From: Verrucomicrobiota bacterium
GTDB lineage: Bacteria > Verrucomicrobiota > Verrucomicrobiia > Limisphaerales > UBA8199
Direction: 5' to 3'
Length of the DNA: 45,113 nucleotides
Assembly (NCBI GenBank): GCA_003176045.1
Contig: PSRM01000240.1
Span: 1 to 45,113 of the forward strand
Positions 6,148-14,581 of this stretch are shown piece by piece. A program made the translations under genes and the position numbers. A model generated the notes under the pieces. It saw nothing but the letters and a program-made list of their open reading frames with translations, made no database searches and was not told the DNA's origin. Each line of letters begins with the position of its first letter. Position 1 is the stretch's first letter.

Positions 6148-8769
6148 TCAGTGGTTAAATACGAATTCCTTCGCGTTCAAAAGGGACCAGAATAAATCAT
6201 TCAAGACCAGTTCATCGGAGGTTTTGGTGTTAGTGTCATTCGGTTTTGCCTTGGCAGGCTTGTCTTTCTCGGCGGTGGGCTTGTCCTTCTTTAAGAACCC
6301 CTCAAGCTTCGCCAATTCATCGGGAGCCGGCGCGCGGGAAAAACAGCGAAGATAAAGATCCTGGATGATTTCCTGCGGCTTCTGACCCTTTTTCAGCAAC
6401 CCTTTGACGACACCGCCTTGAGCGATTTTATTTTGTATCGTGTCGCCGTTGAGCAGGTGCAGCGCCTGCGACAAGTTGGGGTCCACTTTGACCTCGCACG
6501 AGCAAACGCTGGTGCGGCTGGCGCGGCCAAAGGTCGTGAGAAAATAATTGGCGCTGTTCCCGTCCGGAATCTCTACTGCCGATGCGCCGCGAGGCAGCCC
6601 GGGAAACTTGTCCTGAGTTTCGGTAACTTCGCTGATGCAGTCCAGCAGCACCTCGGCGCGGATACGGCGTATAGAGGCTTTGGCGAAGTTGCGCTCGTCG
6701 GTGGCGTTGGTCGGGTTAGGTTTGGTGTCCAATTGATACGTGCGTGAGGAGCAAATATCTCGAACGAGCTTTTTCAGATCATATTTGTAATCCACCAGCT
6801 TTGCGGCCAGCGCGTCCAAAAGTTCCGGATTGGACGGTGGATTGCTGATGCGCACATCGTCCACTGCCTCGATGATGCCGCGGCCCAGGAAGTGTCCCCA
6901 AACAATATTCGCGATGTTGCGCGCGAAGTAAGGGTTCTCTTTGGAGGTGAGCCATTTGGCCAACACCTCGCGACGGCTTTGACCTCTAATTTCCGGAGTG
7001 TCGCCGCCCAGAAACTTCGGCCGCATGACAGCGCCCGTGACGGGATGCTTTGCCTCGCCATCCTTGCGGTCGAACACGATCGTTTCGCGCGGGTCATCTC
7101 CTTGCTTATGGCCGACCTGGGCGAAAAAGGCCGAAAAACCGTAATAATCGTTCAGAGTCCAGCGGTCGAAAGGATGGTTATGACATTGCGCGCATTGGAT
7201 CCGCATACCCATGAAGATCTGGGCTGTGTTTTCCGCGAGCTTTTGTGTGTCCGGCTCCATCTGGAAGTAATTGGCCGCAGGATCGCGCAGAGTGCTGCCA
7301 GTCGCGGTGAGCAGGTCGCGCACAACCCTGTCCAGCGGCGCTCCCGCGAGCATCTGGTTGCGCAGCCATTCGAAATACAAAACCGCTGCTTTGGGATAGA
7401 CTGTGTTCTCTTTGGAGCGGATTTCCAGAAGCTCTGCCCATTTCATCACCCAAAACTCGGCAAACTCCTTCCGTGCCAGCAAATCGTCCACCAGCTTCTC
7501 GCGTTTCTTCGGCTCTTTATCGGCCAGGAATTTCTCTGTCTCCTCCGGTTTAGGCAATTGACCGATAATATCCAGAAACGCCCGCCTCACGAACGTCGTC
7601 TCATCACAAATACCCGAGGGTGTCAGGCGCAACCTTTTGAGTTTGGCATAAACGGCCTCGTCAATGTAGTTGTTCGCCGCCACGCTGGGCCATTGGTACG
7701 GCAGGTCTTTGGGAATCACGATGATCTGGGCGCCGACGTTGAATTCGCCGAACCGCGCCTGGATAAACGCCTCGCCTCGTTGCAGGCCAGTGACGACGCC
7801 ATCATCGCCGGCTTTGGCGCTGACATCATTGTTGCTGATGAACACGGCAAGTGGTGTTACGTCCCGATCCGATCCATCCGAGTAACGTGCCCTCACGATG
7901 AAGCGTTGGGAGGAGTTGGTTCCTTCGAGGACAGCAGACTTAGGGAAAATCTCAATGCCGGTGAGTGAGGAGACGTTTGTGGAATCCTTGGGCGCTCCGG
8001 CTTCGAGCCATGTCACGAAGGTTTTGTACAGACCACTGTTCGTGGTGAATCGAACGCCGCCGGTGTGTTGGACCGCTCCGAGGCCTTTCTGCACGATCAG
8101 GCTTTCCTTCGGTATGGCGAGATTTATCCGCCGCCCGATTTGCTCTCGTGTAAGCCGGAAATAATCGCCATCGGGATCGAAGCCATATAACGAGAGGTGA
8201 AAACCATCCTTTCCGCGCGAGGTGCCGTGGCATGCGCCGGCGTTGCACCCTGCTTTTGTGAATACAGGCATCACGTCGTGCTGGAAGCTGACCGGTGGCA
8301 AGAAGCTGGAGTTCGTCACTGAAAGCGGCACGCTTAACGAGCGTCCTGCAAACTTCAGCCTGAGTTCCGTGGCGCCGTTGGTCAGGGGCGTTATGATGCC
8401 CTGCGAAATCCGCGCGATTTTCGGATTTGCCAACGAAGGTTTTACTCGAGCCGTCACATCACGTGTAACACCATCCGCATAAGTGGCCTCGACCACAATG
8501 GCCTGACGTGCCTTGGCCGAATTAAGGTGAATTTCTGCAGGATAGCATGTTAGGTCAGAAACCGGCGCCTTTCGGTCATCGGATGAGCAAGATGTGAGCA
8601 GAAAGGCCAAAACACCAAACACCAGCATCCAAACACCAAACACCAAACACCAAACACCAGAGAAACACCAAGCGCCAAGCTCCAATACCGGAACGTAGGT
8701 CTTGGTGTTTGAAGTTTGGAGCTTCTCTGGTGTTTGGTGTTTGGTGTTTGGTTTTTGCTTGGAGCTCAT
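6148..8769 (-). CDS. Lipoprotein with DUF1549/DUF1553 (PSCyt2/PSD1), Big2 and cytochrome-like domains
   Basis: The 873-residue protein has a lipobox LLTSC with Cys61, a first Big2-like Ig segment (about 72-150), a cytochrome-like motif CNAGACH (175-181), a second Big2-like segment (about 270-352), a PSCyt2/DUF1549 domain (about 365-570) with CAQCH at 526-530, and a PSD1/DUF1553 domain (about 600-860). This combination is typical of Planctomycetes and Verrucomicrobia and is thought to belong to extracytoplasmic redox or polymer-degradation complexes; the exact reaction is unknown. Its ATG overlaps the upstream stop by 4 bp (ATGA), so translation is coupled. The signal peptide is encoded by a heptamer hairpin (8607-8753): one arm gives the polar KPNTKHQTPEK part and the other the hydrophobic WCLVFGVWMLVFGV part. 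The C-terminus before LVLNDLFW is Lys/Thr rich. Confidence 0.9.
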   Translation of the reverse strand: MSSKQKPNTKHQTPEKLQTSNTKTYVPVLELGAWCFSGVWCLVFGVWMLVFGVLAFLLTSCSSDDRKAPVSDLTCYPAEIHLNSAKARQAIVVEATYADGVTRDVTARVKPSLANPKIARISQGIITPLTNGATELRLKFAGRSLSVPLSVTNSSFLPPVSFQHDVMPVFTKAGCNAGACHGTSRGKDGFHLSLYGFDPDGDYFRLTREQIGRRINLAIPKESLIVQKGLGAVQHTGGVRFTTNSGLYKTFVTWLEAGAPKDSTNVSSLTGIEIFPKSAVLEGTNSSQRFIVRARYSDGSDRDVTPLAVFISNNDVSAKAGDDGVVTGLQRGEAFIQARFGEFNVGAQIIVIPKDLPYQWPSVAANNYIDEAVYAKLKRLRLTPSGICDETTFVRRAFLDIIGQLPKPEETEKFLADKEPKKREKLVDDLLARKEFAEFWVMKWAELLEIRSKENTVYPKAAVLYFEWLRNQMLAGAPLDRVVRDLLTATGSTLRDPAANYFQMEPDTQKLAENTAQIFMGMRIQCAQCHNHPFDRWTLNDYYGFSAFFAQVGHKQGDDPRETIVFDRKDGEAKHPVTGAVMRPKFLGGDTPEIRGQSRREVLAKWLTSKENPYFARNIANIVWGHFLGRGIIEAVDDVRISNPPSNPELLDALAAKLVDYKYDLKKLVRDICSSRTYQLDTKPNPTNATDERNFAKASIRRIRAEVLLDCISEVTETQDKFPGLPRGASAVEIPDGNSANYFLTTFGRASRTSVCSCEVKVDPNLSQALHLLNGDTIQNKIAQGGVVKGLLKKGQKPQEIIQDLYLRCFSRAPAPDELAKLEGFLKKDKPTAEKDKPAKAKPNDTNTKTSDELVLNDLFWSLLNAKEFVFNH
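8607..8753. repeat. CCAAACA heptamer hairpin encoding a signal peptide
   Basis: Repeats of CCAAACA (8607-8684) face complementary TGTTTGG repeats (8700-8753). Within them the 29-bp arms 8636-8664 and 8723-8751 are perfectly complementary. The whole structure lies inside the first 55 codons of the DUF1549/DUF1553 lipoprotein gene. Confidence 0.95.
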
Positions 8770-11168
8770 TTCTTCCCCCCCACTGATGCCACCTTAGTCC
8801 CTTCGGCCTTCACCGGCAGTACCCGCAAAATGCCTCCCGCCGCAATATTGTGCGGAATCTTCTCGCCGTTTGCCATCACCTCAACCGCGCAGAACAGATT
8901 TTTGAACGAACCGGTCTGGCATTTCGGATCCATCGTCAGATCGAACGAAACCTTTTGATCGTCTTTCGACACCTCCGCCTCTGGCGCGGTGATTTTCTCA
9001 GGCAGACCCATTAACCGAATTTTCGCCTTCCCGTCAAAGGGCTTTAGCTGCTGAAGATTCACCGTAAGCTTTGCGCTTTCTCCGGGATGTGTTGCTAATG
9101 TTTCCGCCTTTCCAGACAGGTAAGGATTCGCGACTTCGAGGGTAGCCAATTGCGACGACACATAAACCTGCCCTCCATCCACAGCCGCGTGAGCGAGCAC
9201 GGCGATTTTCCAGGTATGGGTTTCCGCGCCATCGCCGGCGTTCAATTGATAGACAACATTTGTCGCTCCCTTCGGGATTGTCGCTTCGGACTGCGAACTG
9301 ACTCCTGACGGGTTCCAGACCATGTTCACTTCAATCGGTTCCTCGAAACCCGGCTTACGTTCCGCGGCAATTTGGAGCGCCATCGATCCGCCTTTCACGA
9401 GGGGGACCTTTGGTTCGACGATCCGGATGCTGTAAGGCACCTCTTTCGTGACCGCCACGCAAATTTTTTCCACGCTGGTGTTATAGAACGATGTGTTATT
9501 TGGGCCCTGCACCAGTTCAACATCCTGCCGAAAATGCCCCACCACTTTTCCGGCGGCGTTCGTGCCGGTCGCAGTCAGATCCAGCAACCGGCCTCCGATC
9601 GGCGCATCGGCCGCGGCTTCAAAGACCAGTGGCTCGGAATCTGTGTTCGCTTCAAGAACATCTGCAGATAACTTCACGCCGTTGGGCAGCTCGGGGACAT
9701 CAAATCGCAATTCGCCGCCGAAGTTCGAGCGCTTAGCCGAAATCAGAGTAGCGAACCGATTACCCCGCGGCACCGCAATGAATTGGCGGGATTGAGTGTC
9801 GTTGCGAGAGACCTCAGGGATCTTCACGGCTATCGAGGATGATGGCGGCCGCACCTCAATGCGGTAACAGAAATCTCGCCCGAATCGTCCAAGTGTGTCG
9901 GTGATCCGCACAAAATAATTGGTGGTTTCTGAGGGAGTGAACTTGAGCGAACTGTCCGCGCCAGCGGCATCGTCATTGGACGCCAGGCTGTGGCCTGCGG
10001 AATCGAAAACCTCCAGGACCGAATCCAAAGGGGAGCGAAGCTGGCGGGCATAAACCTGGAGTTCGAACTGAACACCTTTTTTCGCGGGAAACCGGAACCA
10101 GCCTTCTTCGCCCTTTTGCGAAATGATTCCATTCAACGCGAACGGCGGCTCGATGCTTGCAGCAGTTGCGTGCTCCCGATCTGGCGTGGGTCCGGTTGCA
10201 AGAACGTTGGTAAGATCGGATACTCGAATCCAGTTTGGGGTGGGTGCGGTCAAGCTTTCGTGTTCAGCGAACAGTCCAAATCTTTCCTCAGCCGCATCAG
10301 GCAGTTTCAAAACGTTTTCAAACTCGCCGGTTGCTTCGCTGAAGAAGCGAAAGGCAACTTTCTCACCGGCCTTTCCGCCAAGTGGAAATACAGAGGTCGG
10401 CCTTGAAAAATGGCCTATATGCAGCAAATAGTGGCAATCACCATTCCCGGCATACGTGGTTTCGCGCACTTGCACGATGAAATTGCCATCATGCGGAGCC
10501 ACCAAGCTCAGAGAAGGATCCTGCATTCCCAACCAGGTGTCAGCAACGTCTGCCAGAACTGTCCCGTTCGTTTCCATCAGCGTGAGCCGCGGATCGAAGG
10601 CGCTGCGCCCGAGGCGGATGCCCTGGATTTCCGCCGACAAAAGTTCTCCTTTCTTTAAGTGAACCGAATAGGAATCCACGTCCTCTCCCGCCACAACACC
10701 CGCAACAGTGGCATTCAACTCGATTTTTTGTGCTTGGGCCGGGCTGTTGTTGGGTTCCTTTTCCGACACTACAGGGAATGTTCCGACAAAAAATGTGCGC
10801 AACTCAGATATCCCTGTAGCGGTACGAAGCCTTAAGTGATGTTCGCCCAACGCGCAATCAGGGGCAATCTTGAGCGTGGCTTTGACCACTTTGTTCGTTA
10901 CTGAATCCAGTTGTTTAACTTCGAGGCCGCGTTCATGGCAAATGATTTCCTGGGTATCCTCGAGCCTCTCTCCGCCAAAGCTGAGCTGAACCTCCGTTCC
11001 TCTTTGCGCGCCTGCGGGCATAATTGAGGCCAAATGCGGTGCAGTGGCTAGCGCCCGCGTAGAAGCGCAAATAAAGCCAAGCGGAAGTATTAACCACAGA
11101 TAAACACGGATAGACACAGATTCAGAAATTGCCGGTTTGGGATGCTGCTTCATGAAACAACTAACCAA
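8766..11168 (-). CDS. Secreted PPC-domain protein of the cytochrome-type operon
   Basis: The 800-residue protein has an N-terminal signal peptide (hydrophobic LWLILPLGFICASTRALA) and at least two bacterial pre-peptidase C-terminal (PPC) type beta-sandwich domains. These are marked by EPNNSPAQAQ with DVDSYSVHL (about residues 137-170) and by EEGWFRFPAKKGVQFELQVYA (split by a short gap, about 355-375) with NYFVRITD. No protease catalytic motif is seen. Proteins of this kind accompany DUF1501 and DUF1549/DUF1553 genes in PVC bacteria and probably help bind or present substrate. The frame begins at MVSCF; MKQHPK five codons later (11153) is an equally likely start. A decamer array encodes the SVSIRVYLWL part of the signal. 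The stop overlaps the next start by 4 bp. Confidence 0.8.
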   Translation of the reverse strand: MVSCFMKQHPKPAISESVSIRVYLWLILPLGFICASTRALATAPHLASIMPAGAQRGTEVQLSFGGERLEDTQEIICHERGLEVKQLDSVTNKVVKATLKIAPDCALGEHHLRLRTATGISELRTFFVGTFPVVSEKEPNNSPAQAQKIELNATVAGVVAGEDVDSYSVHLKKGELLSAEIQGIRLGRSAFDPRLTLMETNGTVLADVADTWLGMQDPSLSLVAPHDGNFIVQVRETTYAGNGDCHYLLHIGHFSRPTSVFPLGGKAGEKVAFRFFSEATGEFENVLKLPDAAEERFGLFAEHESLTAPTPNWIRVSDLTNVLATGPTPDREHATAASIEPPFALNGIISQKGEEGWFRFPAKKGVQFELQVYARQLRSPLDSVLEVFDSAGHSLASNDDAAGADSSLKFTPSETTNYFVRITDTLGRFGRDFCYRIEVRPPSSSIAVKIPEVSRNDTQSRQFIAVPRGNRFATLISAKRSNFGGELRFDVPELPNGVKLSADVLEANTDSEPLVFEAAADAPIGGRLLDLTATGTNAAGKVVGHFRQDVELVQGPNNTSFYNTSVEKICVAVTKEVPYSIRIVEPKVPLVKGGSMALQIAAERKPGFEEPIEVNMVWNPSGVSSQSEATIPKGATNVVYQLNAGDGAETHTWKIAVLAHAAVDGGQVYVSSQLATLEVANPYLSGKAETLATHPGESAKLTVNLQQLKPFDGKAKIRLMGLPEKITAPEAEVSKDDQKVSFDLTMDPKCQTGSFKNLFCAVEVMANGEKIPHNIAAGGILRVLPVKAEGTKVASVGGKK
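11092..11121. repeat. Decamer array encoding part of a signal peptide
   Basis: Three 10-bp units, AACCACAGAT, AAACACGGAT and AGACACAGAT, lie in the N-terminal coding region of the PPC-domain gene. A related pair is at 5965-5984. Confidence 0.75.
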
Positions 11169-11219
11169 TTAACCCTGTAAGCCAGTTAACTTAATTAACT
11201 CAATTAACCTAGTTAACTG
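11165..11219. repeat. Nonamer AT-rich array with TTAAC core
   Basis: About six 9-bp units share a TTAAC core, for example AGTTAACTT, AATTAACTC and AATTAACCT. The array fills most of the 71-bp space between the DUF1501 and PPC genes of the operon and could form several weak hairpins. Confidence 0.75.
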
Positions 11220-11239
11220 CCCGAGGTTATGCCTCCGCC

Positions 11240-12556
11240 TCACGCCAGAATCGCGTTGGCCACTTCCCCATCCTTGATGATTTTCACCGGTCGCGTGCCC
11301 GCCAGCAGCGCTTTTTCAAAGTCTATGCCCAGCAGGCTATACACCGTGGCCGCATAATCCGGCACCGTGAGCGGATTCTCATCCGGCTCCGTGCCGGTCG
11401 TATCCGTGGAGCCGTGGACACACCCTTTTTTGATCCCGCCACCGGCCATGACGATGCTGAACACTTTCGGATAATGATCGCGCCCGCCGGTCTTGTTGAT
11501 CTTCGGAGTCCGGCCAAACTCGGTGGTTACAAGAACCAGAGTCGAGTCCAACAAGCCGCGAGTATCCAGGTCGCGGATCAGCGCGGCATAGGCACGATCA
11601 AATTCCGGCAACTGATTGCTGATGCCGGCGCGGATATTGTCGTGATGGTCCCAGCCGCCGTACGTAAGTGAGACAAATCGGACGCCTGCTTCCACCAGGC
11701 GGCGCGCCAACAACATGCGTTGTCCGGCGGCGTTGCGTCCGTAGTCGTCCCTCAATTTATCCGGCTCCTTCTTCAATTCAAACGCCGCCCGCGCATCGCT
11801 CGAACTCATAAGGGCATAAGCGCGTTCATAAAAGCAGTCCATCCCGTCCAGCGCGTCGGATTTTTCGAGCGAGCTAAAATGCGAATCCACCGCTGCGCGC
11901 ATCTCGCGCCGTTCCGCAAACCTTGCGTCATCCACGCCCCCTGGCAAATTCAGGTCGCGCACTTTGAATCCGCCGTTGGCCGGGTCTGCGCCAAGGCTGA
12001 ACGGGCCGTAGGCCGACCCCAGAAAACCTGTGCCGGCGTATTCGTTTGGCTGGTTGGGGATACAGACATAAGGCGGCAGGTTGTTCCTGGGACCCAGTTC
12101 ATGAGACACAATGCTGCCCATGCTCGGATACTGCACCGCTGGACTTGGCCGCCAGCCCGTGAACATGTTGTGTGTGCCGCGCCCATGGTCGGCCTCGCCA
12201 TGCGTCATTGCTCGAATCACGCAAATCTTGTCCGCGATTTCGGCCGTGTGCTTGAGCTGCTCGGAAAAATGGACACCTTCAATCTTGCTTTTCACCGTCC
12301 CAAGCGGTCCACGATATTCGATGGGCACCAGCAGTTTTGGATCAAACGATTCCTGCGCCGCAATGCCGCCGGGCAGGAAAATGTTGATAACCGATTTAGC
12401 TTTCGCTTTTGGGTTAGCCGTGTCGGCTTGGAGTTTAAAAATATCACCGGCGGTCAATCCGAGGCTGCCGAGTAATCCGACGAACAGGAACTCGCGCCGA
12501 TTGGGAGTCCAAATGTGGTCTTTGCCGCCGCAAAAAGAAATAAAACGGGTACTCAT
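11240..12556 (-). CDS. DUF1501 family protein with Tat-like signal
   Basis: The 438-residue protein belongs to the DUF1501 (sulfatase-like fold) family. Supporting blocks are INIFLPGGIAAQESFDPK, MTHGEADHGRGTHNMFTGW, GWDHHDN and TTEFGRTPKINKTGGRDHYP, which carry the His/Asp-rich residues of the alkaline phosphatase-like fold. The N-terminus has NRREFL at residues 19-24, a twin-arginine type motif before a hydrophobic stretch (LFVGLLGSLGLTAG), so export is likely through Tat. The family regularly pairs with DUF1549/DUF1553 cytochrome proteins in PVC bacteria. It is the first gene of the four-gene minus-strand operon. A 13-bp motif ATTCGCCTGATTA at 12612-12624 also appears upstream of two other genes in this window. 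Confidence 0.9.
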   Translation of the reverse strand: MSTRFISFCGGKDHIWTPNRREFLFVGLLGSLGLTAGDIFKLQADTANPKAKAKSVINIFLPGGIAAQESFDPKLLVPIEYRGPLGTVKSKIEGVHFSEQLKHTAEIADKICVIRAMTHGEADHGRGTHNMFTGWRPSPAVQYPSMGSIVSHELGPRNNLPPYVCIPNQPNEYAGTGFLGSAYGPFSLGADPANGGFKVRDLNLPGGVDDARFAERREMRAAVDSHFSSLEKSDALDGMDCFYERAYALMSSSDARAAFELKKEPDKLRDDYGRNAAGQRMLLARRLVEAGVRFVSLTYGGWDHHDNIRAGISNQLPEFDRAYAALIRDLDTRGLLDSTLVLVTTEFGRTPKINKTGGRDHYPKVFSIVMAGGGIKKGCVHGSTDTTGTEPDENPLTVPDYAATVYSLLGIDFEKALLAGTRPVKIIKDGEVANAILA

Positions 12557-12611
12557 ACGAAATTACACCTCCAAACCATCCCATCTTTGTCGCTGGAAAT
12601 CAACGATAGGT

Positions 12612-12624
12612 ATTCGCCTGATTA
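12612..12624 (-). promoter_or_regulatory. Shared upstream motif, copy 3
   Basis: ATTCGCCTGATTA (plus-strand reading) is identical to the core of the motifs upstream of the YDG repeat gene and nearly so to that of the pseudopilin gene. Here it lies 55 nt upstream of the start instead of 29-30 nt, so its role is less certain. Confidence 0.35.
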
Positions 12625-12662
12625 GACGCGCGAAACCGGGTGCGGGTTACACCCCCTGAGAG

Positions 12663-12681
12663 CGCGGGCATCTTGCCCGCG
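12663..12681. repeat. Solo hairpin of family A type
   Basis: CGCGGGCA and TGCCCGCG arms enclose TCT, and the hairpin is led by GAGAG. It resembles a half element of family A and may terminate transcription of the upstream gene at 12715-13371. Confidence 0.7.
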
Positions 12682-12686
12682 TGTTT

Positions 12687-12723
12687 CAGTAGTCAGTAGT
12701 CAGTGGGTCAGTAGTCAGTGGTT
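12687..12723. repeat. Heptamer array (CAGTAGT)5
   Basis: Five units of 7-8 bp, CAGTAGT, CAGTAGT, CAGTGGGT, CAGTAGT and CAGTGGTT, overlap the last codons of the minus-strand gene that ends at 12715. The array therefore supplies the stop region of that gene. Confidence 0.8.
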
Positions 12724-13371
12724 CTTCGAACTACCCCTCCCCGAGATCGTTCCTGAAAAAACCGCATCCACCCCGCCAACCGTTCCAGATCCAGCCCCCG
12801 TAAACGACAGGGAATAAGTTTGCGACGGCGTGAGCGGATTCCCAGTTGCATCTGTAGTCGCCGTCGAAGTGGAGATGATTCGCGCCAGACCGTTGAGCGT
12901 AAACGTGTTCCCATTCCCGTCATCAAAATTGACCACCACGTCGGTGACAAACGTGTCATTGAAGGCTCCCGTCGCGGAGTTATCCTGTCCCGTGTTAACG
13001 CGTGTCCCAGAAGTCAGATCCATGGAAAGAAACCCCGACACATCGGTCGGATTGCCCTCCTTATCCTGGATAACAATCGTGCCCGCGATCAAAGCCAGGC
13101 TCGCCCCACTGCCTGAGTTCGTTCCCGACGCGCTTTGAATCAAGGAGCGTAGCGATTGGCTGGTCACTTTCGTTGCTTTTGTGCTGTGCCTGACCGTGTT
13201 GCCGGTCGAGCCGGAAGCGGCGTCCGGCTGCTGAACAGTAGCAATCAAGGCGAAATTCAACGGCACCGACACTGGCTGGATGGGCGACGGTTGAGCCCCG
13301 CTCGGAACGATGACCGAGAACTGTGTTATTGCACAAAAAGCCGCGAGATGAAATCCAGGAGGAGCTTTCAT
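12715..13371 (-). CDS. Exported protein of unknown function
   Basis: The 218-residue product starts MKAPPGFHLAAFCAITQF and has a short hydrophobic signal that ends near PSGAQ. The mature part is rich in Thr, Ser, Gly and Asn with beta-type segments such as FVTDVVVNFDDGNGNTFTLNG and ends SGRGSSKNH. No known family is recognised. An ATG upstream at 13452 would add 27 residues that disturb the signal, so 13371 is preferred. The last codons overlap a heptamer array, so the C-terminus may have been altered by the repeat. It is probably monocistronic. Confidence 0.6.
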   Translation of the reverse strand: MKAPPGFHLAAFCAITQFSVIVPSGAQPSPIQPVSVPLNFALIATVQQPDAASGSTGNTVRHSTKATKVTSQSLRSLIQSASGTNSGSGASLALIAGTIVIQDKEGNPTDVSGFLSMDLTSGTRVNTGQDNSATGAFNDTFVTDVVVNFDDGNGNTFTLNGLARIISTSTATTDATGNPLTPSQTYSLSFTGAGSGTVGGVDAVFSGTISGRGSSKNH

Positions 13372-13506
13372 AAAACATACTACCGTGAGCCGGCAAAACG
13401 CTTGCTCCTCGTAATAGTCGCCGGAAACTAATCGCTTACGCCTAAACTTCAATGGGGACTAGACCCTGATTTTGTGGATGGCCGCTTTAGTCCGCTGGGT
13501 ACGTTC

Positions 13507-13527
13507 TGAAATCTGAAATCTCAAATC
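13507..13527. repeat. Heptamer array (TGAAATC)3
   Basis: Three units, TGAAATC, TGAAATC and TCAAATC, lie in the 242-bp space between two minus-strand genes. The same space holds the GC-rich repeat at 13568-13585 and another heptamer array at 13588-13608. Confidence 0.75.
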
Positions 13528-13567
13528 ACTTCCCGGCCTGCCGTCGACCCTAGTCCGTGGCTTGCCT

Positions 13568-13608
13568 CGCCGAAGCGCTGCGAGGGCTGGTCCGTGGTCA
13601 GTGGTCTC
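13568..13608. repeat. GC-rich repeat plus heptamer array (TGGTCNN)3
   Basis: CGCCGAAGCGCTGCGAGG (13568-13585) resembles the repeat inside the gene at 2407-3873. It is followed by three 7-bp units, TGGTCCG, TGGTCAG and TGGTCTC (13588-13608). Confidence 0.6.
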
Positions 13609-13613
13609 TTGGC

Positions 13614-14057
13614 TCACGGCGGCTGATTTTCAGCCACCGGCTTTTCTCCGATCCCAACTTCCGGCCTGAACTGCACAATATCGGCCCGGACCTGGACCTT
13701 AGGAATGCCAAACAGAATGAAATAGCTGGTGCTCTTCTCGATCACCAGGTGCGCCACGCTCTGCGGACTTCCCGGACGCATCTCTGCCGTGGCGTACATC
13801 CGTTGCAACGCTTTGTTAAGAGTAGGCGGAACAATGGTAATGAAGCCCAGCAGGCTGAAGCCGTCGCTGTGCCCCCACGCGTTGGTTTTCACCAGGATAA
13901 AATTATCCTTCTCCAGATCAACGCGCGTCTGTTCGTGGACCTGGAGTGGAGGAGACTCGTTCGAGGGCGGCGTGATCACAGAAGTCAAAGGCGCTATGGC
14001 TGCGCAACCCGTGAGCACGCACACACTGGGTAGGATTATTATGTACCAACCGCGCAT
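13614..14057 (-). CDS. Small lipoprotein, possibly DUF6567-like
   Basis: The 147-residue protein begins MRGWYIIILPSVCVLTGCAA with a lipobox LTGC (Cys18). The core FILVKTNAWGHSDGFSLLGF, then NKALQRMYATAEMRPGSPQ and VIEKSTSYFILFGIPKVQV recalls small periplasmic lipoproteins of the DUF6567 type. That assignment is from pattern memory and is uncertain. No enzymatic residue pattern is seen. It precedes a second small lipoprotein in the minus-strand direction, separated by element E2, and probably has its own transcription unit. Confidence 0.65.
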   Translation of the reverse strand: MRGWYIIILPSVCVLTGCAAIAPLTSVITPPSNESPPLQVHEQTRVDLEKDNFILVKTNAWGHSDGFSLLGFITIVPPTLNKALQRMYATAEMRPGSPQSVAHLVIEKSTSYFILFGIPKVQVRADIVQFRPEVGIGEKPVAENQPP

Positions 14058-14122
14058 GACCTGTTCCTTTCCCTTAAAGAATCCATTGCCTCAAACTTGC
14101 CAAACGCGTGTTCACAGCCTTG

Positions 14123-14220
14123 TGGAGTGCGGCGATCCCGCTCGGCGGGATCGCTTTGAACCTGCGCGATCCCGCTCAGCGGGACGTAGCAGGAAAGCGC
14201 GGACATGTCCGCGCACTCCA
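14123..14220. repeat. Palindromic element E2 (family A, three hairpins)
   Basis: The terminal inverted repeats TGGAGTGCG (14123-14131) and CGCACTCCA (14212-14220) enclose three hairpins. These are GCGATCCCGC with GCGGGATCGC (14132-14154), TCCCGC-TCA-GCGGGA (14170-14184) and the perfect 18-bp palindrome GCGCGGACATGTCCGCGC (14197-14214). The inverse of element E3 aligns with it along its length. It lies between two lipoprotein genes and is 98 bp long. Confidence 0.95.
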
Positions 14221-14246
14221 AATGCCTCACGGTCTGCCCAAAAGTC

Positions 14247-14504
14247 CTATTGCGGAGGCGCAGCGTTAGTGCTCGACCCTTCCGAGCCGGTGCCTTGCCC
14301 GCTGGTGCCCTGCGATCCGGTGGCGCCCTGGCTACCAGTGCCCTGCGTGCCCTGATCAGACGGGCTGGTCGTCGTCCCGCTCTTGCTGCCGGGCTGTGAC
14401 ATGGAGGAGTTATTCTCGTTATTAGCTCCACCCTGTCCCTGGTTCTTTTGAGTATGGCAACCGCAGGCGACCAGCGCTGCGGCCAGTATGAATAGAATTT
14501 TCAT
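14247..14504 (-). CDS. Small Gly/Ser/Gln/Thr-rich lipoprotein
   Basis: The 85-residue product begins MKILFILAAALVACGCHTQ, a lipoprotein signal with Cys at residue 16 (lipobox VACGC gives Cys14 or Cys16). The rest is low complexity: repeats of GTQGTGSQGATGSQGTSGQG type, likely disordered and surface exposed. ATG 14504 has GGAGG directly before it, which is closer than usual; a GTG at 14537 would add 11 residues and destroy the signal. No family is recognised. Its short repeats suggest a spacer or envelope tether role, which is inference. Confidence 0.6.
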   Translation of the reverse strand: MKILFILAAALVACGCHTQKNQGQGGANNENNSSMSQPGSKSGTTTSPSDQGTQGTGSQGATGSQGTSGQGTGSEGSSTNAAPPQ

Positions 14505-14581
14505 CCTCCAAAGTAAGCAATGAGACGCGTTGCACACCTCGGGGAGAACCCGACTTAATTAGAAGGGCTCAACCCACTGCC

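Noticed and set aside
6892..7968. 358-codon plus-strand frame opposite the DUF1549/DUF1553 gene
   Set aside because: It lies wholly antisense to a well supported gene, has no recognisable domain, and its length follows from GC-rich codon use on the other strand.
11165..11219. AT-rich TTAAC array as a replication origin
   Set aside because: It is a 9-bp tandem array inside an operon with no DnaA-box pattern and no dnaA or parAB nearby.
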